Shown here piece after piece: positions 8,627 to 19,180 of a stretch of 64,000 nt of DNA; position 1 is the stretch's first letter, and each line of letters starts with the position of its first letter. A program made the position numbers and the translations under genes. Below the pieces are notes generated by a model, which worked only from the letters and a program-made list of their open reading frames with translations, was not told the origin of the DNA and ran no database searches. The DNA is from Paenibacillus silvisoli (GTDB lineage Bacteria > Bacillota > Bacilli > Paenibacillales > Paenibacillaceae). The stretch covers positions 3,950,001 to 4,014,000 of the forward strand of contig NZ_CP133017.1 of NCBI RefSeq assembly GCF_030866765.1, given 5' to 3'.

Positions 8627-9479
8627 TTTATGGAAAGACTACGAGCTTCTCGACACCGGAGGCGGCGAGAAGCTGGAGCGCTGGGGCCGTTTCGTCCTGC
8701 GCCGGCCGGATCCGCAGGTCATTTGGCCGATCGCAAACGAAACCGGCCAATGGAAAACCGCTGACGGCCATTATCACCGGAGCTCCTCCGGCGGCGGCGA
8801 GTGGGAATTCCGCACGAAAATGCCCGACCGTTGGTCGATCTCCTACGGAGAGCTCAAGTTCCATATAAAGCCGACGAGCTTTAAGCATACCGGTTTATTT
8901 CCGGAGCAAGCCGTCAACTGGACATGGATGATGGACAAGATCCGCAATGCCGGCCGTCCGATCCGCGTCCTTAACCTGTTCGCCTATACGGGCGGCGCTA
9001 CGGTAGCCGCTGCTGCGGCAGGCGCGGAAGTCTGCCACGTGGATGCCGCTAAAGGCATGGTGCAGTGGGCGAAAGAAAACGCCGAGCTATCCGGCCTAGC
9101 CTCCGCTCCGGTTCGTTACATAACCGACGACGTCTTCAAGTTCGTTCAGCGCGAAGAGCGCCGCGGCAATCGGTACGACGCCATCATCATGGACCCGCCG
9201 TCCTATGGCCGGGGACCGAACGGCGAGATGTGGAAGCTGGAGCAGAACCTGTTCCCGTTCCTCGATTTCTGCACAACGATTCTGACGGAGAACCCGTTGT
9301 TCGTCTTGATCAATTCGTATACGACCGGCTTGTCCCCTACCGTGCTGCACAACATGCTTCATATGACGGTCGGACGCAAATACGAAGGGTCGATTCACTG
9401 CGGCGAGATCGGCATTCCGATTACGAACAGCGGACTTCATCTGCCATGCGGCATTTTAGGACGCTGGGAGGGCAAGTAG
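8613..9479 (+). CDS. Class I SAM-dependent RNA methyltransferase (RlmI/RlmK-like)
   Basis: The protein has 288 residues. The SAM-binding motif I is VLNLFAYTGGATVAAAAAGA (about residues 119-138), followed by the acidic residue of motif II in HVDAAKGMVQWAKENA. The catalytic DPPSYGRGPNGEMWKLEQNL region matches the DPP motif of cytosine-C5 and N2-guanine rRNA methyltransferases of the RlmI/RlmK type. The N-terminal PUA domain found in Escherichia coli RlmI is absent, so the exact target base cannot be named. The ATG overlaps the response regulator by 14 bases and uses a GGAAGG site inside it. The next gene starts one base after its stop, which suggests cotranscription. Confidence 0.85.
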   Translation: MYNADLWKDYELLDTGGGEKLERWGRFVLRRPDPQVIWPIANETGQWKTADGHYHRSSSGGGEWEFRTKMPDRWSISYGELKFHIKPTSFKHTGLFPEQAVNWTWMMDKIRNAGRPIRVLNLFAYTGGATVAAAAAGAEVCHVDAAKGMVQWAKENAELSGLASAPVRYITDDVFKFVQREERRGNRYDAIIMDPPSYGRGPNGEMWKLEQNLFPFLDFCTTILTENPLFVLINSYTTGLSPTVLHNMLHMTVGRKYEGSIHCGEIGIPITNSGLHLPCGILGRWEGK

Positions 9480-9480
9480 C

Positions 9481-10236
9481 ATGGGCAGCGACTCGTTTAC
9501 GGCGCCTGACCCGCTCTTGCCCATTCTTTACGAAGACAACCATTTGCTGGCGGTCGTCAAGCCGCCCGGCATGCTCTCGCAGGCGGACGAAACCGGCGAG
9601 GCGGATATGGTTACGTTGCTGAAGGACGATCTGAAAGCGCGCTACCAGAAGCCCGGAAATGTCTATGTCGGGCTTGTCCATCGTTTGGACCGGCCCGTCG
9701 GCGGCGCGATGCTGTTCGCGAAAACGTCGAAAGCGGCGTCGCGCCTTTCCGAGTCGGTTCGAAGCCGCAGCTTCGACAAGCTGTACGTTGCCGTCGTGCA
9801 CGGAGCGCCTGCGTCGTCAACCGGCCGGCTGAGACATTTTCTGCGCAAGGATGCCGGCCGCAACATCGTCACGGTCCACCCGAAGCAGGTACCTGACAGC
9901 AAAGAAGCCATTCTCGATTATGCGGTCGTAGCCAAGCAAGGCGGACTATCGCTCGTCGCCGTCAAGCTGCTGACGGGACGCTCGCATCAGATTCGCGCTC
10001 AGATGGCGTCCATCGGTTGTCCGCTCGTCTATGACCGCAAGTACGGCGCAACAGCCGTACAGGGTGAACAGGATATCGCCCTCTGGTCGACCTCGATCGG
10101 CGTTCCGCATCCGGTGACGAAGGAATGGCTGACGATCAACGCGTTGCCGCCGAAGACGGAGCCTTGGAGCAGGTTCCGCGAGGACGACTGCATCCGTGCG
10201 AGGTCGATTTTCCCGCAGGAAGGAATACGAACATGA
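9481..10236 (+). CDS. RluA-family pseudouridine synthase
   Basis: The protein has 251 residues and isomerises uridine in RNA. The RluA signature HRLDRPVGGAMLFAKTSKAA (starting near residue 66) contains the catalytic Asp. Further family blocks are FDKLYVAVVHG, LLTGRSHQIRAQMASIG and DRKYG. There is no N-terminal S4 RNA-binding domain, so it belongs to the short stand-alone type whose rRNA or tRNA target is not predictable. It starts one base after the methyltransferase gene, and its TGA overlaps the ATG of the next gene as ATGA. Placing two RNA-modification genes directly behind a response regulator is unusual. Confidence 0.9.
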   Translation: MGSDSFTAPDPLLPILYEDNHLLAVVKPPGMLSQADETGEADMVTLLKDDLKARYQKPGNVYVGLVHRLDRPVGGAMLFAKTSKAASRLSESVRSRSFDKLYVAVVHGAPASSTGRLRHFLRKDAGRNIVTVHPKQVPDSKEAILDYAVVAKQGGLSLVAVKLLTGRSHQIRAQMASIGCPLVYDRKYGATAVQGEQDIALWSTSIGVPHPVTKEWLTINALPPKTEPWSRFREDDCIRARSIFPQEGIRT

Positions 10237-11579
10237 GGACGAGACGATCGCTGCGGTTCATAACGCTGATCACCTTGCTCCTCCTCCTGCTGAGCAGCTG
10301 CTCGCAAGGGCCGAAACAGCTCGAACCGGAAGGCAGCGCGGAATCGAAGCCGCCGGAGACGACGCAGCAGACGGAACCGCCGGCCAGCGACAATCAAGCG
10401 CCAGCCGACACGTCGGATGACGACGGGAATGCCGCTAACGAGGCGCCGGCCGATGAAGCCGCCCCAACCTCCCCGCCGGACGGTCAAGAAGCGGAGAAAC
10501 CGCCTGCAGCGCCTCAGAAGTCGGCGGACGCGACATGGGTAGCGGTCGGCGACATTATGATGCATATGCCGCAGCTTCCCGGCGCTTATAACGAGAAGAC
10601 CAAGACATACAACTTTCAAGGCTTCTTCAAGCAAGTGAAGCCCATCTTGGAGCAAGGCGATTGGACGCTCGCCAATCTGGAAACTCCGATCGCGGGCAAA
10701 TCGCTCGGCTATTCCGGGTTTCCGCGCTTCAATGCGCCGACCGAGCTTGGCGATGCGCTGAAGTACGCCGGCTTCACGACCGTGACGACCGCAAACAACC
10801 ATGCGCTCGACCGCGGCGCCAAAGGCATCGCGCTGACGCTGGAGAAGCTGGAAAAGCTCGGCTTCGAGACCAAAGGAACGGCGCGTTCCAAGTACGAGGC
10901 CGATAAGATCGTGATTGCGAAGCGTAACGGCATCGCGATGGGACTGCTCGCCTACACGTACGGGACGAACGGAATACCGCTGCCCAAGAGCCAGCCCTAC
11001 GCCGTCTCCCTGATCGACGAAGCGAAGATGATCGACGATATCGAGAAGCTTCGCAAAGCCGGCGCGGACTTTATTACCGTCGTCCTGCATTTCGGCGTGG
11101 AGTATCAGACGAAGCCGAACGACGCGCAAAAGACGCTGGCCCGCAAGCTGATCGCGGCGGGCGCCGATATTATCGCAGGCTCTCACCCGCATGTCGTTCA
11201 GCCATACGAAATGGTGGAAGCGACAGATCCGGACGGCACCGTCCGAAAAGGACTTATCATCTATTCCATGGGCAATTTCATTTCCAATCAGCGCGGCGAT
11301 TCGAAGGATTACGGCGTCATCTATAAAGTGAACATCCACAAAGACGGCGCTTCCGGACGAACGTCGCTGAAGGACGTGGAAGCCATCCCGACATGGGTGC
11401 ATCGGACGATGAAAAACGGCACGACCCAATACGCGGTCGTCCCATTGCAGCAGTCGATCGCTTCCAAGTCGCTCAAAAACTTGAGCGCGTCGGACTACAG
11501 CGATCTGAAGCAAATGTACAACCAGCTGATGAAGCGAATTAAATCGATGTCAGCCAAGCCTTTCAAAGTGTCAGGCTAG
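10233..11579 (+). CDS. CapA-family lipoprotein (PGA_cap calcineurin-like fold)
   Basis: The start at 10233 is supported by AGGAAGGAAT upstream and an ATGA overlap with the previous gene; it gives 448 residues. A lipoprotein signal ends at LLLLLLSSC. A linker of about 80 residues rich in Pro, Glu and Ala spans the wall. The catalytic-like domain follows, with VAVGDIMMHMPQ, ANLETPI, TTANNHALDRG, VVLHFGVEYQ and AGSHPHVVQP, all typical of CapA/PgsA and related putative phosphoesterases. CapA in Bacillus takes part in poly-gamma-glutamate synthesis, but no capB or capC homologue is present, so this is more likely a stand-alone surface enzyme of unknown substrate. Confidence 0.88.
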   Translation: MRTRRSLRFITLITLLLLLLSSCSQGPKQLEPEGSAESKPPETTQQTEPPASDNQAPADTSDDDGNAANEAPADEAAPTSPPDGQEAEKPPAAPQKSADATWVAVGDIMMHMPQLPGAYNEKTKTYNFQGFFKQVKPILEQGDWTLANLETPIAGKSLGYSGFPRFNAPTELGDALKYAGFTTVTTANNHALDRGAKGIALTLEKLEKLGFETKGTARSKYEADKIVIAKRNGIAMGLLAYTYGTNGIPLPKSQPYAVSLIDEAKMIDDIEKLRKAGADFITVVLHFGVEYQTKPNDAQKTLARKLIAAGADIIAGSHPHVVQPYEMVEATDPDGTVRKGLIIYSMGNFISNQRGDSKDYGVIYKVNIHKDGASGRTSLKDVEAIPTWVHRTMKNGTTQYAVVPLQQSIASKSLKNLSASDYSDLKQMYNQLMKRIKSMSAKPFKVSG

Positions 11580-11589
11580 CATAGAACGA

Positions 11590-11631
11590 GGCGATGCGAG
11601 GACTAGGTTTTACTTCCTGCATCGCCTTTTT
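11590..11631 (+). terminator. Rho-independent terminator of the CapA operon
   Basis: GGCGATGC (11590-11597) pairs with GCATCGCC (11619-11626), with further AGGA/TCCT pairing inside, and TTTTT follows directly. It lies 10 bases after the CapA stop codon. Confidence 0.85.
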
Positions 11632-11637
11632 CCAATT

Positions 11638-11822
11638 CTAACGAATCGTATAGACCTTATTTGCCCTGAAAAGAGCCGATTTCATAGCTAACGAATCGTA
11701 AAGACGCTATTTGGTGTTTTAGTCATGATTTTCGATCGTTTTTCACGAAATAACGTCTCCTGGGTTCGTTAGCTTTCGAATTGGTCCTATTTCGTTCAAA
11801 TAACGTCACCTGAGTTCGTTAG
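11638..11822. repeat. Cluster of four 25-bp intergenic repeats, two direct and two inverted
   Basis: Units at 11638-11662 and 11688-11712 begin CTAACGAATCGTA and end in TTATTT or CTATTT. Units at 11748-11772 and 11798-11822 are the same element inverted, beginning AAATAACGTC and ending TTCGTTAG. Unit starts are exactly 50 bases apart within each pair. The two halves can fold against each other. The remaining parts of the 11580-11933 gap show no coding signal apart from the flanking terminators. Confidence 0.8.
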
Positions 11823-11879
11823 AACTGCCAGCACGGCCACCTCTTAGCCTATAACCCCCCAACCAGACAACCCCACAAT

Positions 11880-11922
11880 AAAAAAGCCGAGTCCTCAGGC
11901 ACCCCGGCCCTCGAACTCAGCT
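11880..11922 (-). terminator. Rho-independent terminator of the MarR gene
   Basis: On the minus strand AGCTGAGT pairs with ACTCGGCT (one G-U pair), with extra G/C pairing inside the loop, followed by TTTTTTAT. It lies 12 bases past the MarR stop codon. Confidence 0.8.
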
Positions 11923-11933
11923 ATTATGTAACG

Positions 11934-12350
11934 CTATGAATTCGCCACTTTCCCAAGCAGGTACACAAGCAGCTGTTGATTATGCGTCGAAATCCGGTCC
12001 AGCGCTCCGCTGATGTAAGCATCGCGGATGCCAACGCCGCGCGCCGCTTCCTCCAGTCCCTTATCCGTAACCGTCACCCACACGATCCGGCGGTCGCTCT
12101 CGTCCCGGTTGCGCACGACGAGTCCGCCGCGCTCCATCCGGTCCAGCAGCGTCGTAATGGCTGCAGGCGTCGTCTCTAAATAGCCTAACAAATCTGATGG
12201 CTTCATCGGCTGATGCTGCAGCAGCAGCTCCAGTACGGTCAACTGGCCTTCCGTTAAATTAGGCGCAAGCTCTTCTTCCAGATGCGATTTCCATTCCTTC
12301 GTCATCTTCATCCACAACCGGGCAAATTCCGCAGATACGATGACAATCAC
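11934..12350 (-). CDS. MarR-family transcriptional regulator
   Basis: The protein has 138 residues with the winged-helix fold of MarR. Helices and wing are visible in LTEGQLTVLELLLQHQPMKP, then DLLGYLETTPAAITTLLDRM, and the wing in RNRDESDRRIVWVTVTDKG, where the DxRxxxxxLT signature appears as DRRIVWVTVT. Such proteins are dimeric repressors, often relieved by small phenolic ligands. The annotated start is GTG at 12350; the ribosome binding site before it is poor (AAGGCGG directly adjacent), so the exact start is uncertain. It is transcribed alone, with its own terminator. No obvious target gene is adjacent, except a small divergent ORF. Confidence 0.88.
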   Translation of the reverse strand: MIVIVSAEFARLWMKMTKEWKSHLEEELAPNLTEGQLTVLELLLQHQPMKPSDLLGYLETTPAAITTLLDRMERGGLVVRNRDESDRRIVWVTVTDKGLEEAARGVGIRDAYISGALDRISTHNQQLLVYLLGKVANS

Positions 12351-12528
12351 CCGCCTTCTGTCCGATTTTATCCTTATGCCTTATTATACCATGGCGCTTT
12401 GTCGAATATAAGGTTAATGAGGTTAATATTTTGTTCAACTAATCGCTACAAAAGAGAACCATTTGACAACTTTAGACATACATTGGTGCTATAGGCTGTT
12501 GTACCGGCTCGAAATTAGGAATGGGAGC

Positions 12529-12711
12529 GTGATCCGCAAAATGGAGGAACGCAAGCTCGAACTCGTTCGCAAACTCTCTCGGCTAGGCATACAAAAAGAC
12601 CCACAATGGCTGAACCGGCTCGATGAACCGGCTCCATTGTGGGTCGTGCTTGAAATGATGGTTGAAATGATGGAGCGCATGGAGGCGCCGCATCATCAAC
12701 CGTTCGACTGA
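12529..12711 (+). CDS. Small hypothetical protein overlapping the parC terminator
   Basis: This open frame would give 60 residues from GTG 12529 (AGGA 8 bases upstream) or 56 from ATG 12541. The sequence is highly charged and helical (MEERKLELVRKLSRLG, then LWVVLEMMVEMMERMEAPHH) with no membrane segment or signal. I do not recognise the family. The frame is traversed at 12593-12645 by the inverted repeat that best serves as the terminator of the convergent parC gene, so this could be a chance ORF. It ends three bases before the parC stop codon. The composition looks protein-like, but the evidence is moderate. Confidence 0.45.
   Translation: MIRKMEERKLELVRKLSRLGIQKDPQWLNRLDEPAPLWVVLEMMVEMMERMEAPHHQPFD
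12593..12645 (-). terminator. Putative terminator of parC, lying inside a convergent ORF
   Basis: On the minus strand GACCCACAATGG pairs perfectly with CCATTGTGGGTC around a 24-base loop, and TTTTTG follows. It is about 70 bases after the parC stop. No other terminator-like structure is seen closer to parC. The loop itself contains two copies of AGCCGGTTC. Confidence 0.7.
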
Positions 12712-12714
12712 AGG

Positions 12715-15156
12715 TTACAAATCGGCACGCACGAAGAACGTCGCGAGCACATCCTTCTTATCGACCGGCGCAACGGCGCGGCCCGTCGATTTCCGGTCAT
12801 CGATCGGCGCTTTCTCCGTCGAGACGACCTGACTTGCGCCGGATTCGGATAGCAGCACCAGCTCCCGCTCTTCCTTACAGTGGAGGCCTCCGATCAGGCC
12901 TTCGCCGTTGGAGCGGACACGCTTGCCTTCTTTAAACTCGAACGTTGCGACGCCTTTGCCGCCGCGGCCTTGAATCGGATAATCAAGCAGCAGGGAACGT
13001 TTGCCGTAACCGAGCTCCGTCAGGACAAGCACTTCGCCCTCGTCGCCGGTTACCCACTCGACCGCCACCACTTCGTCGCCTTCGCGCATCGAGATGCCTC
13101 GAACGCCTGCCGCGACGCGGCCCATCGGATTGACCTCGCTCTCCGGGAAGCGGATGCTCATGCCGTTCTTCGTAATGAGCAGCAGATCCTTCGCATTGTC
13201 GCTCAGCGCAACGCGAATGACTTCATCGCCTTCCGCGACCTTCACGGCCGCAATCGCCGTTGAACGCGTCGACTTATAATCCTTCAGCTCCGTCCGCTTG
13301 ACTTGTCCCCGCTTGGTGACGAAGACGAGCGAGCGATCCGGCGTTTCAAAGTCTTTCACCGGGATGACGCTGATGATGCTGTCGTCCTTCGGCAGCGGCA
13401 CGACGTTGACGACGGCCGTACCGGTGTCCTTCCACTTGAACTCCGGAATTTGATGGACAGGCAGCTGGTAGTATTGCCCCTTGCGAGTAAACAGCAGCAG
13501 CTGGTCGATCGTGTTCACGTCCAGCAGCGTGCGGATGACGTCGCCTTCCTTGACGCCTGCGCTGCCCAGCTCACCGCCGGAGCGCGTGAACGAAAGCTTG
13601 GACGTCCGCTTGATGTAGCCTTCCTGGCTGAGCGTGACGAGCACGTCTTCCGCCGGAACGATGACTTCAAGGTTCACTTTCAGCTCTTCGACCTCGCCTT
13701 GAATGTCCGAGCGGCGGTCGATGCCGTACTTCTCGCGGATCTCGCCCATCTCCTCCTTGATAACGGAGACAAGCTTCTTCCCGCTGTCCAGAATGGAACG
13801 CAAGTACGCGATCCGCTTCTGAATATCTTTCAATTCCTTCTCGATCGACGTAATCTCGAGATTGGTCAAACGGTATAATTGCAAGGTCAGAATCGCGTCG
13901 GCTTGACGCTCGGTGAACGTGAACTTCGCCACGAGGTTTTGCTGCGCGTCCTGACGATTTTTCGATGCTTTGATCGTCGCGATGACTTCGTCGAGCAAAT
14001 TAAGCGCTTTAGCAAGTCCTTCCAGCACATGGGCACGGTCTTCCGCCTTTTCCAGCTCGTACTTCGAGCGCTCCGTCACGACTTCTTTCTGATGCGCGAT
14101 ATACGCGGTGAGCATTTCCTTCAAGCCAAGCTGCTTCGGCGTCTTGTTGACGATCGCGACCATGTTGAAGCTGTACGCAACCTGCAAATCCGTCTTCTTC
14201 AGCAGATAGGCCAAAATACCTTGCGCATCCGCGTCCTTCTTGAGTTCCACGACGATGCGAAGGCCTGCTCGTCCGCTTTCGTCGCGAACTTCGGCGATGC
14301 CTTCGACCTTCTTCTCGATCCGGATATTTTCCATCGCCGTTACGAGACGGGATTTAACCACTTGGAACGGAATCTCCGTAATGACGATCTGCTGGCGGCC
14401 GCCCTTCAGCTCTTCGATCGTCGATTTGGAACGGTGATAAATCCGTCCCTTGCCGGTCGCGTAAGCATCGCGAATGCCGTCCTCGCCCATGATGAGTCCG
14501 CCCGTCGGGAAATCCGGACCCTTCACGATCGTCATCAGCTGCGCCAGCTCTATGTCCGGGTTGTCCATGACCGCGCTGCAAGCATCGATGATCTCGCGCA
14601 GGTTATGCGGCGGTATTTCCGTCGCGAAGCCGGAGGAAATGCCGCTTACGCCGTTAACGAGCAGGTTCGGGTACCGCGAAGGCAGCACGACCGGCTCTTT
14701 CGTCGTATTATCGAAATTGTCCTTGAACAGGACCGTACGCTTCTCGATATCGCGAAGCAGCTCCATCGCAATCGGCGACAGACGCGCTTCCGTATAACGC
14801 ATAGCCGCAGCGGGGTCATCGTCGATCGAGCCCCAGTTGCCGTGGCCGTCGATGAGCATATGCGCCATTTTCCATGGCTGCGCCATCCGGACCATGCCCT
14901 CATAAATGGACGAATCGCCGTGCGGATGGTAGTTGCCCATAACGTCGCCGACCGTCTTGGCCGACTTCCGATAGCCTTTATCCGGCGTGTTTCCCGCATC
15001 GTACATCGCGTACAGGATCCGCCGCTGTACCGGCTTCAATCCGTCCCGTACGTCGGGAATGGCGCGGTCCTGAATGATGTATTTGGAATAGCGCCCGAAG
15101 CGGTCTCCTACGACCTCCTCAAGAAACGCCGGCAAAAACTGTTCCAGGATACTCAT
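12715..15156 (-). CDS. parC: DNA topoisomerase IV subunit A
   Basis: The protein has 813 residues and is the DNA breakage-reunion subunit that decatenates daughter chromosomes. The catalytic Tyr121 lies in [12 protein letters not shown], and the gate region is [19 protein letters not shown]. Ser82 and Glu86, the positions altered in quinolone-resistant strains, look wild type. A C-terminal beta-pinwheel of six GyrA-box-like blades covers about residues 500-813. Assignment to parC rather than gyrA rests on the partner parE just upstream and on the lack of the acidic GyrA tail. The start ([11 protein letters not shown]) is 20 bases after the parE stop, so the two are cotranscribed. Confidence 0.95.
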   Translation of the reverse strand: MSILEQFLPAFLEEVVGDRFGRYSKYIIQDRAIPDVRDGLKPVQRRILYAMYDAGNTPDKGYRKSAKTVGDVMGNYHPHGDSSIYEGMVRMAQPWKMAHMLIDGHGNWGSIDDDPAAAMRYTEARLSPIAMELLRDIEKRTVLFKDNFDNTTKEPVVLPSRYPNLLVNGVSGISSGFATEIPPHNLREIIDACSAVMDNPDIELAQLMTIVKGPDFPTGGLIMGEDGIRDAYATGKGRIYHRSKSTIEELKGGRQQIVITEIPFQVVKSRLVTAMENIRIEKKVEGIAEVRDESGRAGLRIVVELKKDADAQGILAYLLKKTDLQVAYSFNMVAIVNKTPKQLGLKEMLTAYIAHQKEVVTERSKYELEKAEDRAHVLEGLAKALNLLDEVIATIKASKNRQDAQQNLVAKFTFTERQADAILTLQLYRLTNLEITSIEKELKDIQKRIAYLRSILDSGKKLVSVIKEEMGEIREKYGIDRRSDIQGEVEELKVNLEVIVPAEDVLVTLSQEGYIKRTSKLSFTRSGGELGSAGVKEGDVIRTLLDVNTIDQLLLFTRKGQYYQLPVHQIPEFKWKDTGTAVVNVVPLPKDDSIISVIPVKDFETPDRSLVFVTKRGQVKRTELKDYKSTRSTAIAAVKVAEGDEVIRVALSDNAKDLLLITKNGMSIRFPESEVNPMGRVAAGVRGISMREGDEVVAVEWVTGDEGEVLVLTELGYGKRSLLLDYPIQGRGGKGVATFEFKEGKRVRSNGEGLIGGLHCKEERELVLLSESGASQVVSTEKAPIDDRKSTGRAVAPVDKKDVLATFFVRADL

Positions 15157-15176
15157 GCCGTAACTCTCCTCAACTG

Positions 15177-17150
<1,974 letters not shown>

Positions 17151-17214
17151 AGGCTCCTCCTAAAATGTTTTGCTCCTATTTCCCAATCCTGCCGATTCGC
17201 TCACTTGAGCTATT

Positions 17215-18201
17215 CTAATTCATGATGTCCTGTTTCGTAAAGACACCGAATGAAACGATAAGTCCGATTGCCGACCAAATGGCGAGAATAAGGAGCGAAA
17301 ATGAAAGCGTCATGCCTTGGATCGGCGGCGGTGAACCCGCCAAATAATCGGTTAATTGCAAATTGACGGCGAATACGTATTTCGCGCTCTCCCAGGATGA
17401 CGACATGCTGGAGAGAATCGTGCCGGCGATAACCGCCGCCATCATCGTGACGATGCTGGCCGCCGTGCTCCGCACGAGCACCGAAACCATAAGCGCCAAG
17501 ATGGCTACCGTCATGGAAGAGACCCAGATCAGCCCGCCTTCCATGAGCACGTACAGCCATTGCGGTACCGCATGTACATACGAACTCTCGACGGCAGAGC
17601 CGTTAATGACGAATCCCGTGAACACGGGCATGCCCCAACCGCCGTAGCCGAATACCGCGCCTGATATAAGATAACAGAGAATCGCGCTCACTACAACGGT
17701 TAATGACACATAAAGCGTCAAGGCGACCAGCTTGCTGAGCAATATTTTCCAACGCCTTACAGGTCTTGTCAGCAGCATCTTGATCGTTCCCGCGGACCTT
17801 TCGCCAGACACCAAATCGGACGCCACGGCCAGCACGAGCAGCGGATAGAACAGGTTGACCGCGTTCGCCATGAAGCTGCGGGTAAACGTGACGCCGTCTG
17901 GTGAATTAGGATTTACATCATGATCCAAATAATACTGAAGCTGCTGAACGGCGATCCGGCGGTTGCGCTTCCACTCCTCCGGAATGCGCTCGCTGGAGAG
18001 CATATTTTGATACTCATTGATTTGCTGAACGAGCTGATTGCGCCAATCTTTAAAATTTTTCTGATTCGTTTGCGCGATCTTCAGCTGGGCGTAAGTGAAT
18101 ACCGGAATAAGAACGAGAAGCACGAGCACGACGACATAGAAACGCTTCTTCTTCCAAATTTTCAGCGTCTCGTTCTGTATGAGCGGCAGCAATCTATCCA
18201 A
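17215..18201 (-). CDS. ABC-2 type transporter permease
   Basis: The protein has about 328 residues. An N-terminal membrane helix (FYVVVLVLLVLIPVFTYAQ) is followed by an external helical segment of about 90 residues, then about five helices with the ABC-2 family core (LVSGERSAGTIKMLLTRPVR, residues about 135-154). Translation could start at GTG 18210 or TTG 18201; TTG is preferred because GGAGG lies 9 bases before it, against none for the GTG. The gene overlaps the end of the ATPase gene, so the two form one transporter. The substrate is unknown; such systems export antibiotics, peptides or lipids. Confidence 0.88.
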   Translation of the reverse strand: MDRLLPLIQNETLKIWKKKRFYVVVLVLLVLIPVFTYAQLKIAQTNQKNFKDWRNQLVQQINEYQNMLSSERIPEEWKRNRRIAVQQLQYYLDHDVNPNSPDGVTFTRSFMANAVNLFYPLLVLAVASDLVSGERSAGTIKMLLTRPVRRWKILLSKLVALTLYVSLTVVVSAILCYLISGAVFGYGGWGMPVFTGFVINGSAVESSYVHAVPQWLYVLMEGGLIWVSSMTVAILALMVSVLVRSTAASIVTMMAAVIAGTILSSMSSSWESAKYVFAVNLQLTDYLAGSPPPIQGMTLSFSLLILAIWSAIGLIVSFGVFTKQDIMN

Positions 18202-19165
18202 TGCTCTCACCCTCCGTCAGCTGCAAAAATAGTTCCTCCAGCGTCGGCGCGATCTTCTGCACCGAGGCAACGCCAATCCCCGCATGCACGGCCTTCTCCA
18301 CAATCGCCGGAATCCGTTCGGCGTCCATAGAGGTAATAACCGCATGCTGCAATCCGGCCAAAATGCTTTCTTCAATCCGGTGCTCGCCTTCGTTCACGAA
18401 GCGTATGCCCGGTTCAGCGGCAAGCAGCGTTCTCCCCGCTTCAGGCTTGTCAAACTGCCAGACGACATAGCCGCCCGCCTGATTGACCAGCTCGTCCACG
18501 GCGCCGACCGCGAGCACCTCGCCATGGCTTATAATCGCGACCCGGTCGCACATGAGCTGAATTTCGCTCAGCAGATGGCTGGAGATGAACAAGCTCATCC
18601 CTTGATCAGCCAGCATGCGGACGAATTCGCGCAGCTCCTTGATCCCCTTCGGATCGAGACCGTTCGTCGGCTCATCGAGAATGAGCAGCTTCGGACGGCC
18701 GAGCAACGCTTGCGCGATGCCCAGACGCTGTCGCATGCCGAGCGAGTACGTTCTCACTTTGTCGTGAATGCGCTGCTGCATGCCGACGATCGCGACGACT
18801 TCGGCAATTCGGTCCTGGCCGATGCCGCTCTGCATCCGGGCGAAATGCTCGAGGTTTTCCCAGCCGGTCATATAGCCGTACACCTCCGGGTTTTCCACGA
18901 TGCAGCCGATATGGCGGAGCGCTTCTTCCGGATCGCGCTGCACGTTGCTGCCGCATATGGATATTTCGCCGGAGGTCGGTCGGATCAGATTGACCAGCAT
19001 GCGGATCGTCGTCGTTTTGCCGGAGCCGTTCGGACCGAGAAAGCCGAATATTTCGCCGCTTCGGACGTCGAAGCTGACGTTCTTGATGATCGGCTTGCCG
19101 CCGATGCGCTTCTTGACGTCTTTCACGGAGAGGACGACATCGGCCTGTGCCGCTGATTGCATCAT
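18194..19165 (-). CDS. ABC transporter ATP-binding protein
   Basis: The protein has 323 residues. Walker A is GPNGSGKTTTIRML (about residues 44-57), the signature is YSLGMRQRLGIAQALLGRP, Walker B is LLILDEPTNGLDPKG, and the switch His is in FISSHLLSEIQ. A C-terminal domain of about 100 residues (GIRFVNEGEHRIEESILAG) is typical of BcrA/CcmA-type ATPases that pair with ABC-2 permeases. It powers the permease encoded immediately downstream. Its own start lies 15 bases after the GDSL-esterase gene, with AAGGAG about 10 bases upstream. Confidence 0.93.
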   Translation of the reverse strand: MMQSAAQADVVLSVKDVKKRIGGKPIIKNVSFDVRSGEIFGFLGPNGSGKTTTIRMLVNLIRPTSGEISICGSNVQRDPEEALRHIGCIVENPEVYGYMTGWENLEHFARMQSGIGQDRIAEVVAIVGMQQRIHDKVRTYSLGMRQRLGIAQALLGRPKLLILDEPTNGLDPKGIKELREFVRMLADQGMSLFISSHLLSEIQLMCDRVAIISHGEVLAVGAVDELVNQAGGYVVWQFDKPEAGRTLLAAEPGIRFVNEGEHRIEESILAGLQHAVITSMDAERIPAIVEKAVHAGIGVASVQKIAPTLEELFLQLTEGESIG

Positions 19166-19180
19166 CTATGCTCGCTCCTT

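Noticed and set aside
9065-9622. Plus-strand open frame overlapping the methyltransferase and pseudouridine synthase genes
   Set aside because: It is an out-of-frame shadow with an Arg-rich product; both real genes have complete family motifs.
11638-11822. Possible CRISPR array (short repeats at 50-base pitch)
   Set aside because: Only four units, with two inverted against the other two, imperfect repeats, no cas genes.
12463-12528. Longer 82-codon version of the small ORF starting from TTG at 12463
   Set aside because: That TTG lies in a TTGACA sequence and has no ribosome binding site; GTG 12529 or ATG 12541 are better starts.
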